This document shows positions 17,623 through 25,758 of a stretch of 64,000 nt of DNA, piece by piece; within the stretch, counting starts at the first letter, position 1, and each line of letters starts with the position of its first letter. The stretch is taken from positions 1 to 64,000 of the forward strand of contig LQBH01000013.1 of assembly GCA_002030015.1 (NCBI GenBank). Reading direction: 5' to 3'. Source of the stretch: a delta proteobacterium MLS_D (lineage in GTDB: Bacteria > Desulfobacterota > Syntrophia > Syntrophales > UBA2210). Under the pieces are notes generated by a model, which did not search any database, was not told where the DNA came from, and saw only the letters and a list, made by a program, of their open reading frames with translations. A program made the position numbers and the translations under genes.

Positions 17623-17652
17623 CATATAGGGGGTATTCAGGTTAATTGTCAA
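17623..17652 (-). promoter_or_regulatory. Promoter candidate for the acyl-CoA dehydrogenase gene
   Basis: On the minus strand TTGACA (17652-17647) is followed after 18 bases by TATATG (17628-17623). It lies 121 bases before the dehydrogenase start and after the hairpin that ends the upstream gene. Confidence 0.45.
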
Positions 17653-17706
17653 CAAAAGAAAGACGTTCCGTACAAATATACATGCGAAAAAAACGTCAGG
17701 ATAGAG

Positions 17707-17744
17707 GGCGGCGCGACACCGTCTTTCGACGGTGCCGCGCTGCC
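17707..17744 (-). terminator. Long hairpin downstream of 3-hydroxyacyl-CoA dehydrogenase gene
   Basis: A 17-bp G/C-rich inverted repeat with a GAAA tetraloop on the minus strand and one mismatched pair, beginning about 18 bases after the stop codon. A T-run follows only about 16 bases later, so it may be a terminator or an mRNA-stabilising hairpin. Confidence 0.55.
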
Positions 17745-17762
17745 GTTGCTGCCGGCACCGGG

Positions 17763-18620
17763 TTACTTCGAGCTGTAATCGTAGACGCCCTTCCCGGATT
17801 TTTTGCCGAAACGCCCGGCACGGACGAGTTGCCGCAGGAGAGGAGACGGCCGGTATTTGTCACCCAGCTCCCGTTCAAGGCCTTCCATGATATGCAGCAA
17901 CGTATCGAGGCCGACGGCGTCTGAAAGCGCCAGCGGGCCGATGGGATGATTGCATCCAAGCGTCATGCCCCTGTCGATATCTTCGGCACTGGCGACTCCT
18001 TCCTGCAGGGCGAAGAAGGCTTCGTTGAGCATGATGCACAGCAGGCGGTTGACGGCGAAGGCCGGCGCCTCGTTGACCACGATGATCTCCTTGCCGATGG
18101 TATTTCCCCATTCCTTAGCGATTTCGAGTGTTTCGTCGGATGTTTCGAACCCCTTGATAATTTCCAGAAGCCGCATGACCGGGACGGGACTGAAAAAGTG
18201 TGTTCCGATGAACCGGTCGGGCCTCGTGGTCGCAGCCGCCATCTCGGTGATGCTCAATCCCGAAGTGTTGGTAAAAAAGAGACAATGGTCGGGTACGATG
18301 GTTTCAAGTTCGCTGAAAATTTGCTTCTTGAGATCCATGACTTCCAGTACGACCTCGACCACAACATCGGCTTCTGCGGCCGCCTCTTTCATGTCAAGTG
18401 TCGGGTTAACGCGGGCTAGCGTGGCGTCGGCAGCTTCCTGCGACGTTTTTCCCTTTTCCACCGAGCGGGCAAGGTTTTTTCGAATGTTGTTCATGCCGCC
18501 GTCGATGAAGCGTTGCTCGATGTCGCGCATGGTGACTTCATACCCCGCCTCGGCGCAGACCTGGGCTATGCCGCTTCCCATCTGCCCGGCCCCGAGGACG
18601 CATATTTTTTTGATCTCCAT
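17763..18620 (-). CDS. 3-hydroxyacyl-CoA (3-hydroxybutyryl-CoA) dehydrogenase
   Basis: A 285-residue enzyme from ATG 18620, behind AAAGGAG. GAGQMGSGIAQV is the NAD-binding Rossmann loop; the segment IGTHFFSPVPVM holds the catalytic histidine, and the C-terminal half (about 190-285) is the helical dimerisation domain with the second half of the substrate site. It oxidises L-3-hydroxyacyl-CoA to 3-oxoacyl-CoA with NAD, or runs in reverse in butyrate synthesis. Length and sequence match the single-function short form (Hbd type). The gene stands upstream of an acyl-CoA dehydrogenase on the same strand, with a hairpin and a promoter between, so they need not share one transcript. Confidence 0.9.
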   Translation of the reverse strand: MEIKKICVLGAGQMGSGIAQVCAEAGYEVTMRDIEQRFIDGGMNNIRKNLARSVEKGKTSQEAADATLARVNPTLDMKEAAAEADVVVEVVLEVMDLKKQIFSELETIVPDHCLFFTNTSGLSITEMAAATTRPDRFIGTHFFSPVPVMRLLEIIKGFETSDETLEIAKEWGNTIGKEIIVVNEAPAFAVNRLLCIMLNEAFFALQEGVASAEDIDRGMTLGCNHPIGPLALSDAVGLDTLLHIMEGLERELGDKYRPSPLLRQLVRAGRFGKKSGKGVYDYSSK

Positions 18621-18864
18621 TTTTATTCTCCTTTCAGGTACTCTGTTTTTCATGTATTTATATGTCGTACAAACGTCGGTTGGACGCCTCCGTCATGCAT
18701 GGCGCGATCATCACAACCACAATTCCGCATAGACGCACCGGGAACCTATCACAGAGAGGTTCTTCCGACAACCGAAAGTATGACCGTACGTCACAGGAAA
18801 CAGCAGAGTGATTACTGCCTGCCGTGAGAAAAAGCGTGTGATTGAAAAAAATTATTAAAAATAC

Positions 18865-18894
18865 TTGACATGTGCTTAATTTGTGTCATATAAA
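18865..18894 (+). promoter_or_regulatory. Sigma-70-type promoter before the structured RNA and pilus operon
   Basis: TTGACA (18865-18870), an 18-base spacer and TATAAA (18889-18894) in an AT-rich stretch. Expected start is near 18901. Confidence 0.7.
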
Positions 18895-18900
18895 TCCTGA

Positions 18901-19072
18901 ACTTAGAGTTAACAGGCGTTTCCGATTCGCCACCTGACGGGGTTCGTGGTCGGAGGGGTTGCCTGCTGGAAACCGTGTATGTGGCAGTGAACCTGGATCG
19001 ACGGTGATTTCGGACTTAAAGGGGGGCTGCTGTCGGTACGGCAGGCAAGTGAAAGGGAAAATGCCTGTTACA
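18901..19072 (+). ncRNA. Candidate structured RNA (small RNA or leader element), family unknown
   Basis: The predicted transcript starts at about 18901 and is closed by a long stem: TAACAGGCGTTTCC (18910-18923) pairs with GGAAAATGCCTGTTA (19056-19070), 14 pairs with one wobble and one bulge. Inside, TTGCCTGC (18959-18966) pairs perfectly with GCAGGCAA (19041-19048), and ACCGT/ACGGT can close a further hairpin. About 170 bases with a long closing stem, an interior bubble and an inner stem-loop resembles 6S RNA in size and plan, but I cannot confirm that by sequence. It could instead be a riboswitch-like leader for the pilus operon 160 bases downstream. I do not see the conserved bases of a c-di-GMP riboswitch. 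Confidence 0.45.
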
Positions 19073-19228
19073 TATAATGGTCTGACAGTCCTGTCTTAGA
19101 TCCCGCCTCTCATTGTCACTTATACCGACGGCAGCTACGTTATTTTAAAGAGTACTTCGTTTTTCGATCGACCGCCAAACATTATCAGGCGATGCGGCGG
19201 TGGTTGAGATCATTGAGGGAAGGTTCTC

Positions 19229-21142
19229 GTGGCTTCGGAAAAGGAAATCACATCAACGGAAAAGTTGCTTGACGTCATACGCGGCGCCGAGAAGCAGGAA
19301 AGCGGAGCGGCGGATGAAGTAAAGGCGCGGGAGTCGCGTGAATCTCTTTTGACGGGGCGTTTTGCCAGGCAGAAGGGTGTCACCGTCGGTATTGACATCG
19401 GCTACTCGAGAATCCGCTTCGTCACCGTGTCGCAGAGTTCCCACAAACGGTGGAAACTTCTTGACTACGCGAGCTCCGCCATTCCAGCCGACATAGAAAA
19501 GGGGACGCCCGCGTTCACGGCATTCCTCAAGGAAAGTCTTGCGAAATACTGTGGGCCTCCCGGGAAAGTCGATCTGTGGGCCATGATGTCGGCGGCGAAC
19601 GTTGAAGTCCGCAATTTCACTGTTCCCGTGGTGGCGAAAAAAGAGCTTGAAAATGTTGTTTTCTGGTCGGCGAAGAAGGAACTCGACTTCAGCGAGTCGG
19701 AGAGCGTTTTCGACTACGAAGTGCAGGGTAAGATCGTCGAAAGCGGCATCGAAAAGCTGGGGATTCTCTTTTACACCGTTCCCCGGAAAAACGTCGAGGA
19801 CACAAGAGGGCTTTTTGCCGCGGCAGGGTATCCCCTGGCGGGACTGACCATTGCCCCGATGGCCCTTCAGAATATTTTCAGGACCGACTGGGTGCCGGCC
19901 CATGATCGTACCATTGCGTCGTTGTATATCGGGCGAGGGTGGTCGCGGATCGATATTTTTTCGGACGGCAATCTTGTCATGACGCGGGGTATCAAGGCCG
20001 GTATCAACAGCATGGTGGAATCGCTGGTCGACGAATATCCCGCATGGCGGCAAAGCGTGGACCGGGAGTCGTCTCATGCGGACGTTCCTGAGTCGGGTGA
20101 TGCCGTACTCGAACTGAGTGGTAATGGGCCGGTGGAAGAAGCACCAAACCTTGACCAGGCCCGACAACTCATAGAGCTGCTCAGTCCCGACTCGAAGCCG
20201 GAAACAGAACTTGCCGAACAGTTCGGGCTGACCGGTGAAGCGATTTTCACCCTGATTAAGCCCGCCTTGGAGCGTCTTGTGCGCCAGGTGGAGCGGACCT
20301 TTGAACATTATGTTGTTAACATGGGTCGAGAAGCGATAAGCGCCATTTACCTGTCCACGGCCATGAACGTCTGCCCGCCCATGAGCGACTATATGGCAGG
20401 CCAGCTCGATATGTCGTGCGACATTCTTGACCCACTCGACCCGTCCCACCCCTGGGTAGAAGAAGTGACGGCGGAAGAAACCGTTTCCGAACGATCAGCC
20501 TATGTTCCCGTGCTCGGGGTGGCCCTTTCGCATCAATCACGTACGCTGAACCTGATTTATACACAGGAAGATCAAAAACAGCGCAAAAAATACATGTTGG
20601 CAAATTATGTCGCCCTGGCCGTCATCGGCGTGCTTTTGTTGAGCGGTCTTGGTTGGTATGCGTGGTGCGATCGGGTGGTTGCGGGCAAGCAGGACCGTGT
20701 CGCACGTCTCGAACAACAGGTACAAAAGGGTATAGAAATCACTGAAGAATCAGTCAGAAACATGGTGGGCGATCTCAAACTGGAGCGGGAACGCGCGCGG
20801 GAAATGCGTGATCGGTACCTGTCGGCGGCTGTTTTCGGCGAAGTGTCGTCAGTGACTCCTGAAAAGATAAAGTTGATGAACATCAGAGCTGCTTTGGACG
20901 ACATGCCTGCCGGTGAAAAGGGCGGTTCCTCACGGGCTCCCCAACGGAACATGCTGATCGACGGTTTCGTAACGGGTGTTTCCGACACGCTGGACGCCGA
21001 TCTGATCGATTATGTCATGAATATTCAGTCGTCGCCGCTTTTCGAGCGGGTGGTCATCAATGCAAAGGTTCCTGAAACGATAGAGGGGCGGGAGGTCCTT
21101 CGCTTCACCCTGACGGCTTCCATGGAGGTGCCTTCAACGTGA
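19229..21142 (+). CDS. PilM-PilN fusion, MSHA-type (MshI-like) pilus platform protein
   Basis: A 637-residue protein with GTG start behind GAGGGAAGG. After a 45-residue charged head, residues about 50-390 are PilM-like, an actin-fold ATPase (VGIDIGYSRIRFV). A transmembrane helix lies at about 452-475, followed by a coiled coil (about 480-530) and a PilN-type periplasmic domain (about 565-637, ending RFTLTASMEV). In most type IV pilus systems PilM is cytoplasmic and PilN is a separate membrane protein held by its N-terminus; here one chain does both. It begins the run PilM/N, PilO, PilP, secretin, ExeA-like ATPase, GspE, GspF, the order of MSHA loci (MshI, J, K, L, M, E, G). Its stop overlaps the PilO-like start. 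Confidence 0.8.
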   Translation: MASEKEITSTEKLLDVIRGAEKQESGAADEVKARESRESLLTGRFARQKGVTVGIDIGYSRIRFVTVSQSSHKRWKLLDYASSAIPADIEKGTPAFTAFLKESLAKYCGPPGKVDLWAMMSAANVEVRNFTVPVVAKKELENVVFWSAKKELDFSESESVFDYEVQGKIVESGIEKLGILFYTVPRKNVEDTRGLFAAAGYPLAGLTIAPMALQNIFRTDWVPAHDRTIASLYIGRGWSRIDIFSDGNLVMTRGIKAGINSMVESLVDEYPAWRQSVDRESSHADVPESGDAVLELSGNGPVEEAPNLDQARQLIELLSPDSKPETELAEQFGLTGEAIFTLIKPALERLVRQVERTFEHYVVNMGREAISAIYLSTAMNVCPPMSDYMAGQLDMSCDILDPLDPSHPWVEEVTAEETVSERSAYVPVLGVALSHQSRTLNLIYTQEDQKQRKKYMLANYVALAVIGVLLLSGLGWYAWCDRVVAGKQDRVARLEQQVQKGIEITEESVRNMVGDLKLERERAREMRDRYLSAAVFGEVSSVTPEKIKLMNIRAALDDMPAGEKGGSSRAPQRNMLIDGFVTGVSDTLDADLIDYVMNIQSSPLFERVVINAKVPETIEGREVLRFTLTASMEVPST

Positions 21143-21690
21143 TCAGCAGGAATGTTCAAAAAGTTGAATCGAGAAGCGGTATTTTTCTGATACTATTTCT
21201 CGGATTTCTGGTGCTCGTGCTGTTTTTCTTCCTATGGATCCGGCCACTAACGGCGATGTCTGAGAGGCTCGACAGGCGGGAGATGGAACTCAAGCTTCAC
21301 TATGAAAAACAGCAGCGCCTCGCGCCGGTGTATCAGCGTTTGGCAAATCGTGAGTTTCCTGCCGCTCTGGAGTCTCTGGAGGTTCCCGAAAGGGGCCCTC
21401 TGCCGGAGGTGGAGATTGCTTCCATTATTCCCTATTTCAGGATGATGGCACGGGATTCGGGACTCGTTATGCAGTCGGTGAATCCCCAGCTTGCCACCCT
21501 GGAAACGACGCCTGAATTTCTTGCCGTCGATGTCGAGATGGCAGGTAATTACCTGGCGTTCAGGGATTTTATTTTTGCGCTGGCAAAACTTCCTTACCTG
21601 GGCGGTATCGAAAAGATTTCCGTGCAGCAGGTGGGAAAGGGGGCCGATGACAAGGAGATTTCAATGAAACTCTGGCTCATCATCGGCTGA
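21139..21690 (+). CDS. PilO/MshJ-like pilus assembly protein
   Basis: A 183-residue bitopic protein: short cytoplasmic N-terminus, transmembrane helix at about 14-34, coiled coil to about 65, then a ferredoxin-like periplasmic domain typical of PilO. GTG start overlaps the previous TGA by four bases (GTGA), so it is translationally coupled to the PilM-PilN fusion, its expected partner. PilN and PilO form a periplasmic alignment complex between the inner-membrane platform and the secretin. Family assignment rests on layout and position more than on a sharp motif. Confidence 0.75.
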   Translation: MISRNVQKVESRSGIFLILFLGFLVLVLFFFLWIRPLTAMSERLDRREMELKLHYEKQQRLAPVYQRLANREFPAALESLEVPERGPLPEVEIASIIPYFRMMARDSGLVMQSVNPQLATLETTPEFLAVDVEMAGNYLAFRDFIFALAKLPYLGGIEKISVQQVGKGADDKEISMKLWLIIG

Positions 21691-21735
21691 TAAGCGGGAA
21701 CTAGTGCATCCAATTTCCTGAAAAGGTTCCGGACA

Positions 21736-22248
21736 TTGAAGAATATTAGCAAACGAGAAAAAATTATTCTGGCCGTCGTGGGAGTTGTTCTTCTATATGG
21801 TCTTTTTGATATTTTCATACTGCAGGGGGGTACACACAATCCGCCGACGGCCGGTCCGGTGAACGTGGAACAGCAGCTGAGGGAGACGGATGAGCTTGTC
21901 GTCTCCGCCACGTCCGCACTCAATGAAAGCGAACTTGCCACCGTCGATGTCTATATCATTGAGAGGGCAGAAAGAGCATGGCCGCGGGATCCATTTTTTG
22001 TCGGGATGCCCACGGAACGCATTGAGACGGCTGAGGGCGATAAAGCGCTTCGCGTGACCTTTACCTATTCGGGATTCATAGAGATGGGAGCAGCACAGAT
22101 GGCTATAATAAACGGTGTCGATTACCAGGTTGGAGAGGATCTTGAGATACCCGGTTACGTTCTGCGCAGCATAAGTCCTCAACAGGTCGTCATTGAGCAC
22201 AAGGAACTACGGCAGCGTGTTACCGTACCCTTCAGGGAGGATTATTAG
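21736..22248 (+). CDS. PilP/MshK-like pilus assembly protein
   Basis: A 170-residue protein with a TTG start, an N-terminal membrane anchor at about residues 11-30, a flexible linker and a C-terminal beta domain (PRDPFFVG, VNGVDYQVGEDL, VVIEHK) like the HR domain of PilP and GspC. PilP contacts PilN/PilO and the secretin periplasmic domains. Classical PilP is a lipoprotein; this one has no lipobox and is held by a helix, as in MshK or GspC. It ends two bases before the secretin gene. Confidence 0.7.
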   Translation: MKNISKREKIILAVVGVVLLYGLFDIFILQGGTHNPPTAGPVNVEQQLRETDELVVSATSALNESELATVDVYIIERAERAWPRDPFFVGMPTERIETAEGDKALRVTFTYSGFIEMGAAQMAIINGVDYQVGEDLEIPGYVLRSISPQQVVIEHKELRQRVTVPFREDY

Positions 22249-22250
22249 AA

Positions 22251-23888
22251 ATGACAGCAGGGAGGCCGGCATACAAAGGCTTTCAACTGAAAGCAGCGGA
22301 TGGGAAATGTAAAACGGGGGTAATTGCCGTTCTCGCGGTCTGCGTATCATTACTTTTCTTATGTGCGGGATGCGGACCGAAAAAGGAACTGGCGAAGGAT
22401 CCCTTCTTTGAAGAGTGGGATCTCAAAGCTGAACAGAGTGAGGGAAAATCGCCGAAGGCACGCGAACGGGTTCACGCCATTCCCGGTGACCCTTCGGAAT
22501 CGATCATGGAAGAGGCCGAGCAGCTCAAGAAAATGGATGAAAAGGATCTTCCACGAATGAAGGTGACCCTCAAAATGAGAAACGCCGATGTTCCCACGGT
22601 TCTTCGGGCGCTGGCGCGGGCGGCCGACCAGAACATCCTGATGAGAACGGAAGTAACGGGGACGGTGAGCGTCGATTTCGAAGATGTTCCATGGGACGAG
22701 GCCTTTGTGAGCATCCTCCGTTCCCGCGGGTTGAGTTACCTCTGGGAGGGCGATATCATTCGCGTGGCGACTTTCGAGTGCCTCGAAAACGATCTCAAGT
22801 GGCAGGATATTCGTGAAAAACGCATACAGCAGCAGATTATGCAGAGCCGTATGGCGCCGCTCCATACCATGGCAATCCCCGTGGACTATGCCGATGCGAA
22901 AAAACTTAGAGAAAACCTGATTGAATTCCTGACAAAAAAGGAAGAGGGCGAGCCCTACGGTTCTATTCGAGTGAACGAACACACCAATTCGCTGATTGTT
23001 CAGGCGACGCGCGCCGATCTCGAACGCATCGTCCCGCTGATCGACAAGATGGATCAGCCTACGGCCCAGATCCGTATCGAGGCCACGATAGTCGAAACGA
23101 CAAGCGACATGGCGCGGGATCTTGGCGTTCGGTGGGGAGGTCTCTACCGAAACGTTGCAGGCAGCAGGGATTACTGGATCACCCCCGGCGGCACGGGTGG
23201 GACCACGCCGTCAGATCCGGCGAGTGGCGGATATACGCCGACCGACGGCAGCTCCCGGGGGCTGAGCGGCCAGGGCATGGGCGTTAATTTCCCGGCGAGT
23301 TCAAGCGCCATGCAAGCGGCCGGCGGTTTCGGATCGCTGGGTCTCATGTACGGAACGATCGGGGGCAGTATCCTTGAACTGCAACTTCAGGCGTTGCAGA
23401 GCGAGGGGAAATTGAACATTCTTTCCCGGCCTTCGATCACGACGCTGGACAACCAGATGGCCTTTACGGAAAACGGGCAAAGAGTTCCCTTCGTGACCAT
23501 CGACGAGGACGGTGACCAGACGGTGGAATTCGAAGACGCGGTGCTCCGGCTGGAAATCACGCCTCACGTTATTGATGATGACACCATGAAAATGAAAATC
23601 CTCATCAAGAAGGACGAAGTGGATTTTAGCGTTGATGTCAGGGGTAACCCCGGCATCATCAAGAAACAGACCGACACTACCCTGATCGTCAACAACGGCG
23701 AAACGATTGTCATTTCGGGCCTGAGTAAACAACAGAACCGGAACAGCGATGCGGGTGTTCCCTGGTTGAATGAAATTCCCGTTCTGGGCTGGCTGTTTAA
23801 AAGCCAGGGACGAAGCCAGTCGATGGAAGAAGTGTTGATCTTCATCACGCCGCGCATATTGGAAACTGAGGGGGGCGCCGCCGGTTGA
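22251..23888 (+). CDS. Type IV pilus secretin, lipidated (PilQ/MshL family)
   Basis: A 545-residue outer-membrane secretin. The signal peptide ends in the lipobox LCAGC at about residue 41, so the protein is probably a lipoprotein and may not need a separate pilotin. Residues about 100-180 form the STN/N0 domain (NADVPTVLRALARAADQNI), about 200-270 an N1-type domain (VNEHTNSLIVQAT), and about 270-540 the secretin channel, ending in VPWLNEIPVLGWLFKS and VLIFITPRIL. A Gly/Ser/Thr-rich insertion sits within the channel domain at about 310-350. It would form the ring through which the pilus leaves the cell. At 545 residues and without AMIN domains it is closer to MshL than to PilQ. Confidence 0.9.
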   Translation: MTAGRPAYKGFQLKAADGKCKTGVIAVLAVCVSLLFLCAGCGPKKELAKDPFFEEWDLKAEQSEGKSPKARERVHAIPGDPSESIMEEAEQLKKMDEKDLPRMKVTLKMRNADVPTVLRALARAADQNILMRTEVTGTVSVDFEDVPWDEAFVSILRSRGLSYLWEGDIIRVATFECLENDLKWQDIREKRIQQQIMQSRMAPLHTMAIPVDYADAKKLRENLIEFLTKKEEGEPYGSIRVNEHTNSLIVQATRADLERIVPLIDKMDQPTAQIRIEATIVETTSDMARDLGVRWGGLYRNVAGSRDYWITPGGTGGTTPSDPASGGYTPTDGSSRGLSGQGMGVNFPASSSAMQAAGGFGSLGLMYGTIGGSILELQLQALQSEGKLNILSRPSITTLDNQMAFTENGQRVPFVTIDEDGDQTVEFEDAVLRLEITPHVIDDDTMKMKILIKKDEVDFSVDVRGNPGIIKKQTDTTLIVNNGETIVISGLSKQQNRNSDAGVPWLNEIPVLGWLFKSQGRSQSMEEVLIFITPRILETEGGAAG

Positions 23889-23932
23889 GGTGACGGAGAA
23901 AGGTCGACGCGGAAGCGCAGAGATCAAGGGCC

Positions 23933-25666
23933 ATGGAATATTATCGAATTCTTAACCTGACCAGAGAGCCCTTTTCCAGCTCACCGGAACCGGATTTTTT
24001 CTATGAATCCCGGCAGCACGTGGAGTGCCTGCAGAAGCTGGAACTGGCACTGAGGCTTCGCCGGGGGTTAAGTGTCATCATTGGGCACGTGGGCGCCGGA
24101 AAGACGACTCTGTCGCGCCAGCTTATACGGAAATTCGCTTCGGATCCCGAAGTGGAAACTCACCTCATGCTCGATCCCCATTTCAGTACGGAAATGGAAT
24201 TTCTGGCATACGTGGCGGGGCTTTTCGGAGTCGCCGGAGATGACGATGGTTCGCCCGCCAGTGCATGGCAGCTGCGGGAGCGCATCAAGAACTATCTCTT
24301 TCAACAGGCTGTTGAGCGGGGCAGACTGGTGGTACTTATCATAGATGAGGGACAGAAAATTCCCGATTTTGCCATGGAAAGTCTCCGTGAATTTCTGAAC
24401 TATGAAACAAATGAACAGAAGCTCCTGCAAATAGCCATATTCGGCCAGGAGGAATTCCGTGAGAATCTCAAGTGTCATCCCGGTTTCGCCGACAGGGTGA
24501 ACCTGACATATTACTTGGGACCGCTCAACTATAAGGATACCTGTGCCATGGTTCACTTCCGTATTCATAAGGCCGCGGATGTGAACCGGGATGATGTGTC
24601 GATACGTTTTACCGGTCCGGCCCTGCGGGTCATTTACCGTGAAACGGGTGGGTACCCACGCAGAATCGTTCTACTGTGTCACCAGGTTCTGCTGGCCATG
24701 ATCATCAAGAACAAGACAAAAGTGAACCGGCGACTGGTGAAATCAGTCATTTACGGGATGAAGGATCACTTCCGCAGATCACCGCTCCTCACGCCGGCGA
24801 GGGTTTCACTTGCGGTGATACTCGTCGTCATCGCGGGGGCGGGCGTGTTTTACGGTTTGTACGGACACCGCTTTTCTCCCCCTGACGGGGGGTTTTTATT
24901 GAATTCCCGGGACAGGGCGGCGGGTGACGGTGCCAGAAATTCTGATTATGCCAGTCCGGGATCAATCGCCCTGATAGCTCAGGGTGATGAAGAAATGGAA
25001 CATTCATTTACCGCGGTGGAGGAATCGGACCGGAATGCAGGCGATGATTTCCCGGTGGCATATGCCGGTGAGCGGCATTCATCAGTGGAAGACGTGATCA
25101 GCAACGAAACTGATGATACCAAGAATATTGAGGATAAAGAAACGGTCACTTCGCGTGACGATGACCGTTCAGTAGATGCCGGGCAGTTAGAACCACCCGC
25201 TGTGCTGGGAACCGTTCGTGTCGTCAGGAATCAGTTTGTGTGCCGCATGTTGCGCGATGTTTACGGCGTCTGTAACGACAGTCTGAAAAAGGCCTTCAGT
25301 AAAGAAAACCCTCATATAGAAAACCTCGATCGCGTTATAGAAGGGCAGCTTGTTACGATGCCGGCCCTGCCCGACCGGCGATCCGACGTATATCGAAACG
25401 GTAGCTGGGTCAGCGTCGGCGAGGAGTTGTCACTGGATGACGCCTACAAACATCGTCGGATGTATGGACGATCTGCTTCGGAACTGCGGATTCTTCCCTA
25501 CTGGACGGCGGAAGAGGGGTTCCGCTTTTTGGTAATACTCGGTCGGCGATTTGACGACACTGAAGATGCTCAAAGGGCTTTGTCAAGGCTTTCTCCCGAA
25601 ATGGCCGGCGAAGCCAGGGTAGTTGAAACCTGGCCGGAAAACGCAGTGTTCTTCGGGAACTGGTAG
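23933..25666 (+). CDS. ExeA/MshM-like AAA ATPase with LysM- and SPOR-like C-terminus
   Basis: A 577-residue membrane protein. Residues 1-275 form a GspA/ExeA/MshM-type AAA domain that opens FxREPFSSSPEPDFF and has Walker A GHVGAGKT and Walker B LIIDEGQ. A transmembrane helix follows at about 288-306. The periplasmic part has an acidic linker, a LysM-like segment at about 425-475 (VCRMLRDVYGVCNDSLKKAF...ENPHIENLDRVIEGQLV) and a final SPOR-like region (about 515-577). ExeA uses a peptidoglycan-binding tail to help the secretin pass the wall; here LysM and SPOR would do that job. It lies between the secretin and GspE genes, where MshM is found. Confidence 0.8.
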   Translation: MEYYRILNLTREPFSSSPEPDFFYESRQHVECLQKLELALRLRRGLSVIIGHVGAGKTTLSRQLIRKFASDPEVETHLMLDPHFSTEMEFLAYVAGLFGVAGDDDGSPASAWQLRERIKNYLFQQAVERGRLVVLIIDEGQKIPDFAMESLREFLNYETNEQKLLQIAIFGQEEFRENLKCHPGFADRVNLTYYLGPLNYKDTCAMVHFRIHKAADVNRDDVSIRFTGPALRVIYRETGGYPRRIVLLCHQVLLAMIIKNKTKVNRRLVKSVIYGMKDHFRRSPLLTPARVSLAVILVVIAGAGVFYGLYGHRFSPPDGGFLLNSRDRAAGDGARNSDYASPGSIALIAQGDEEMEHSFTAVEESDRNAGDDFPVAYAGERHSSVEDVISNETDDTKNIEDKETVTSRDDDRSVDAGQLEPPAVLGTVRVVRNQFVCRMLRDVYGVCNDSLKKAFSKENPHIENLDRVIEGQLVTMPALPDRRSDVYRNGSWVSVGEELSLDDAYKHRRMYGRSASELRILPYWTAEEGFRFLVILGRRFDDTEDAQRALSRLSPEMAGEARVVETWPENAVFFGNW

Positions 25667-25758
25667 CTGCTCGCCGGCGCTCGGCGTTTTTATTGGCGTG
25701 TTCGCCGGATTCGGCAAAAACAATTATTGTTAAAGGCACAGAGCAAAGGGGACGGAAG

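Larger units (their letters stand above)
18621..19228. other. 608-bp intergenic region with a promoter and structured RNA candidate
   Basis: No protein gene is supported. The region separates the divergent hbd-type gene and the pilus operon. It holds a good sigma-70-type promoter (18865-18894), a candidate structured RNA (18901-19072), a TATAAT at 19073-19078 that could be a second start, and about 140 further leader bases before GAGGGAAGG and the GTG start of the PilM-PilN gene. Confidence 0.6.

Noticed and set aside
18901-19072. c-di-GMP (GEMM) or cobalamin riboswitch
   Set aside because: The conserved core bases of these families are not present in my reading, so I list it as a structured RNA of unknown family.
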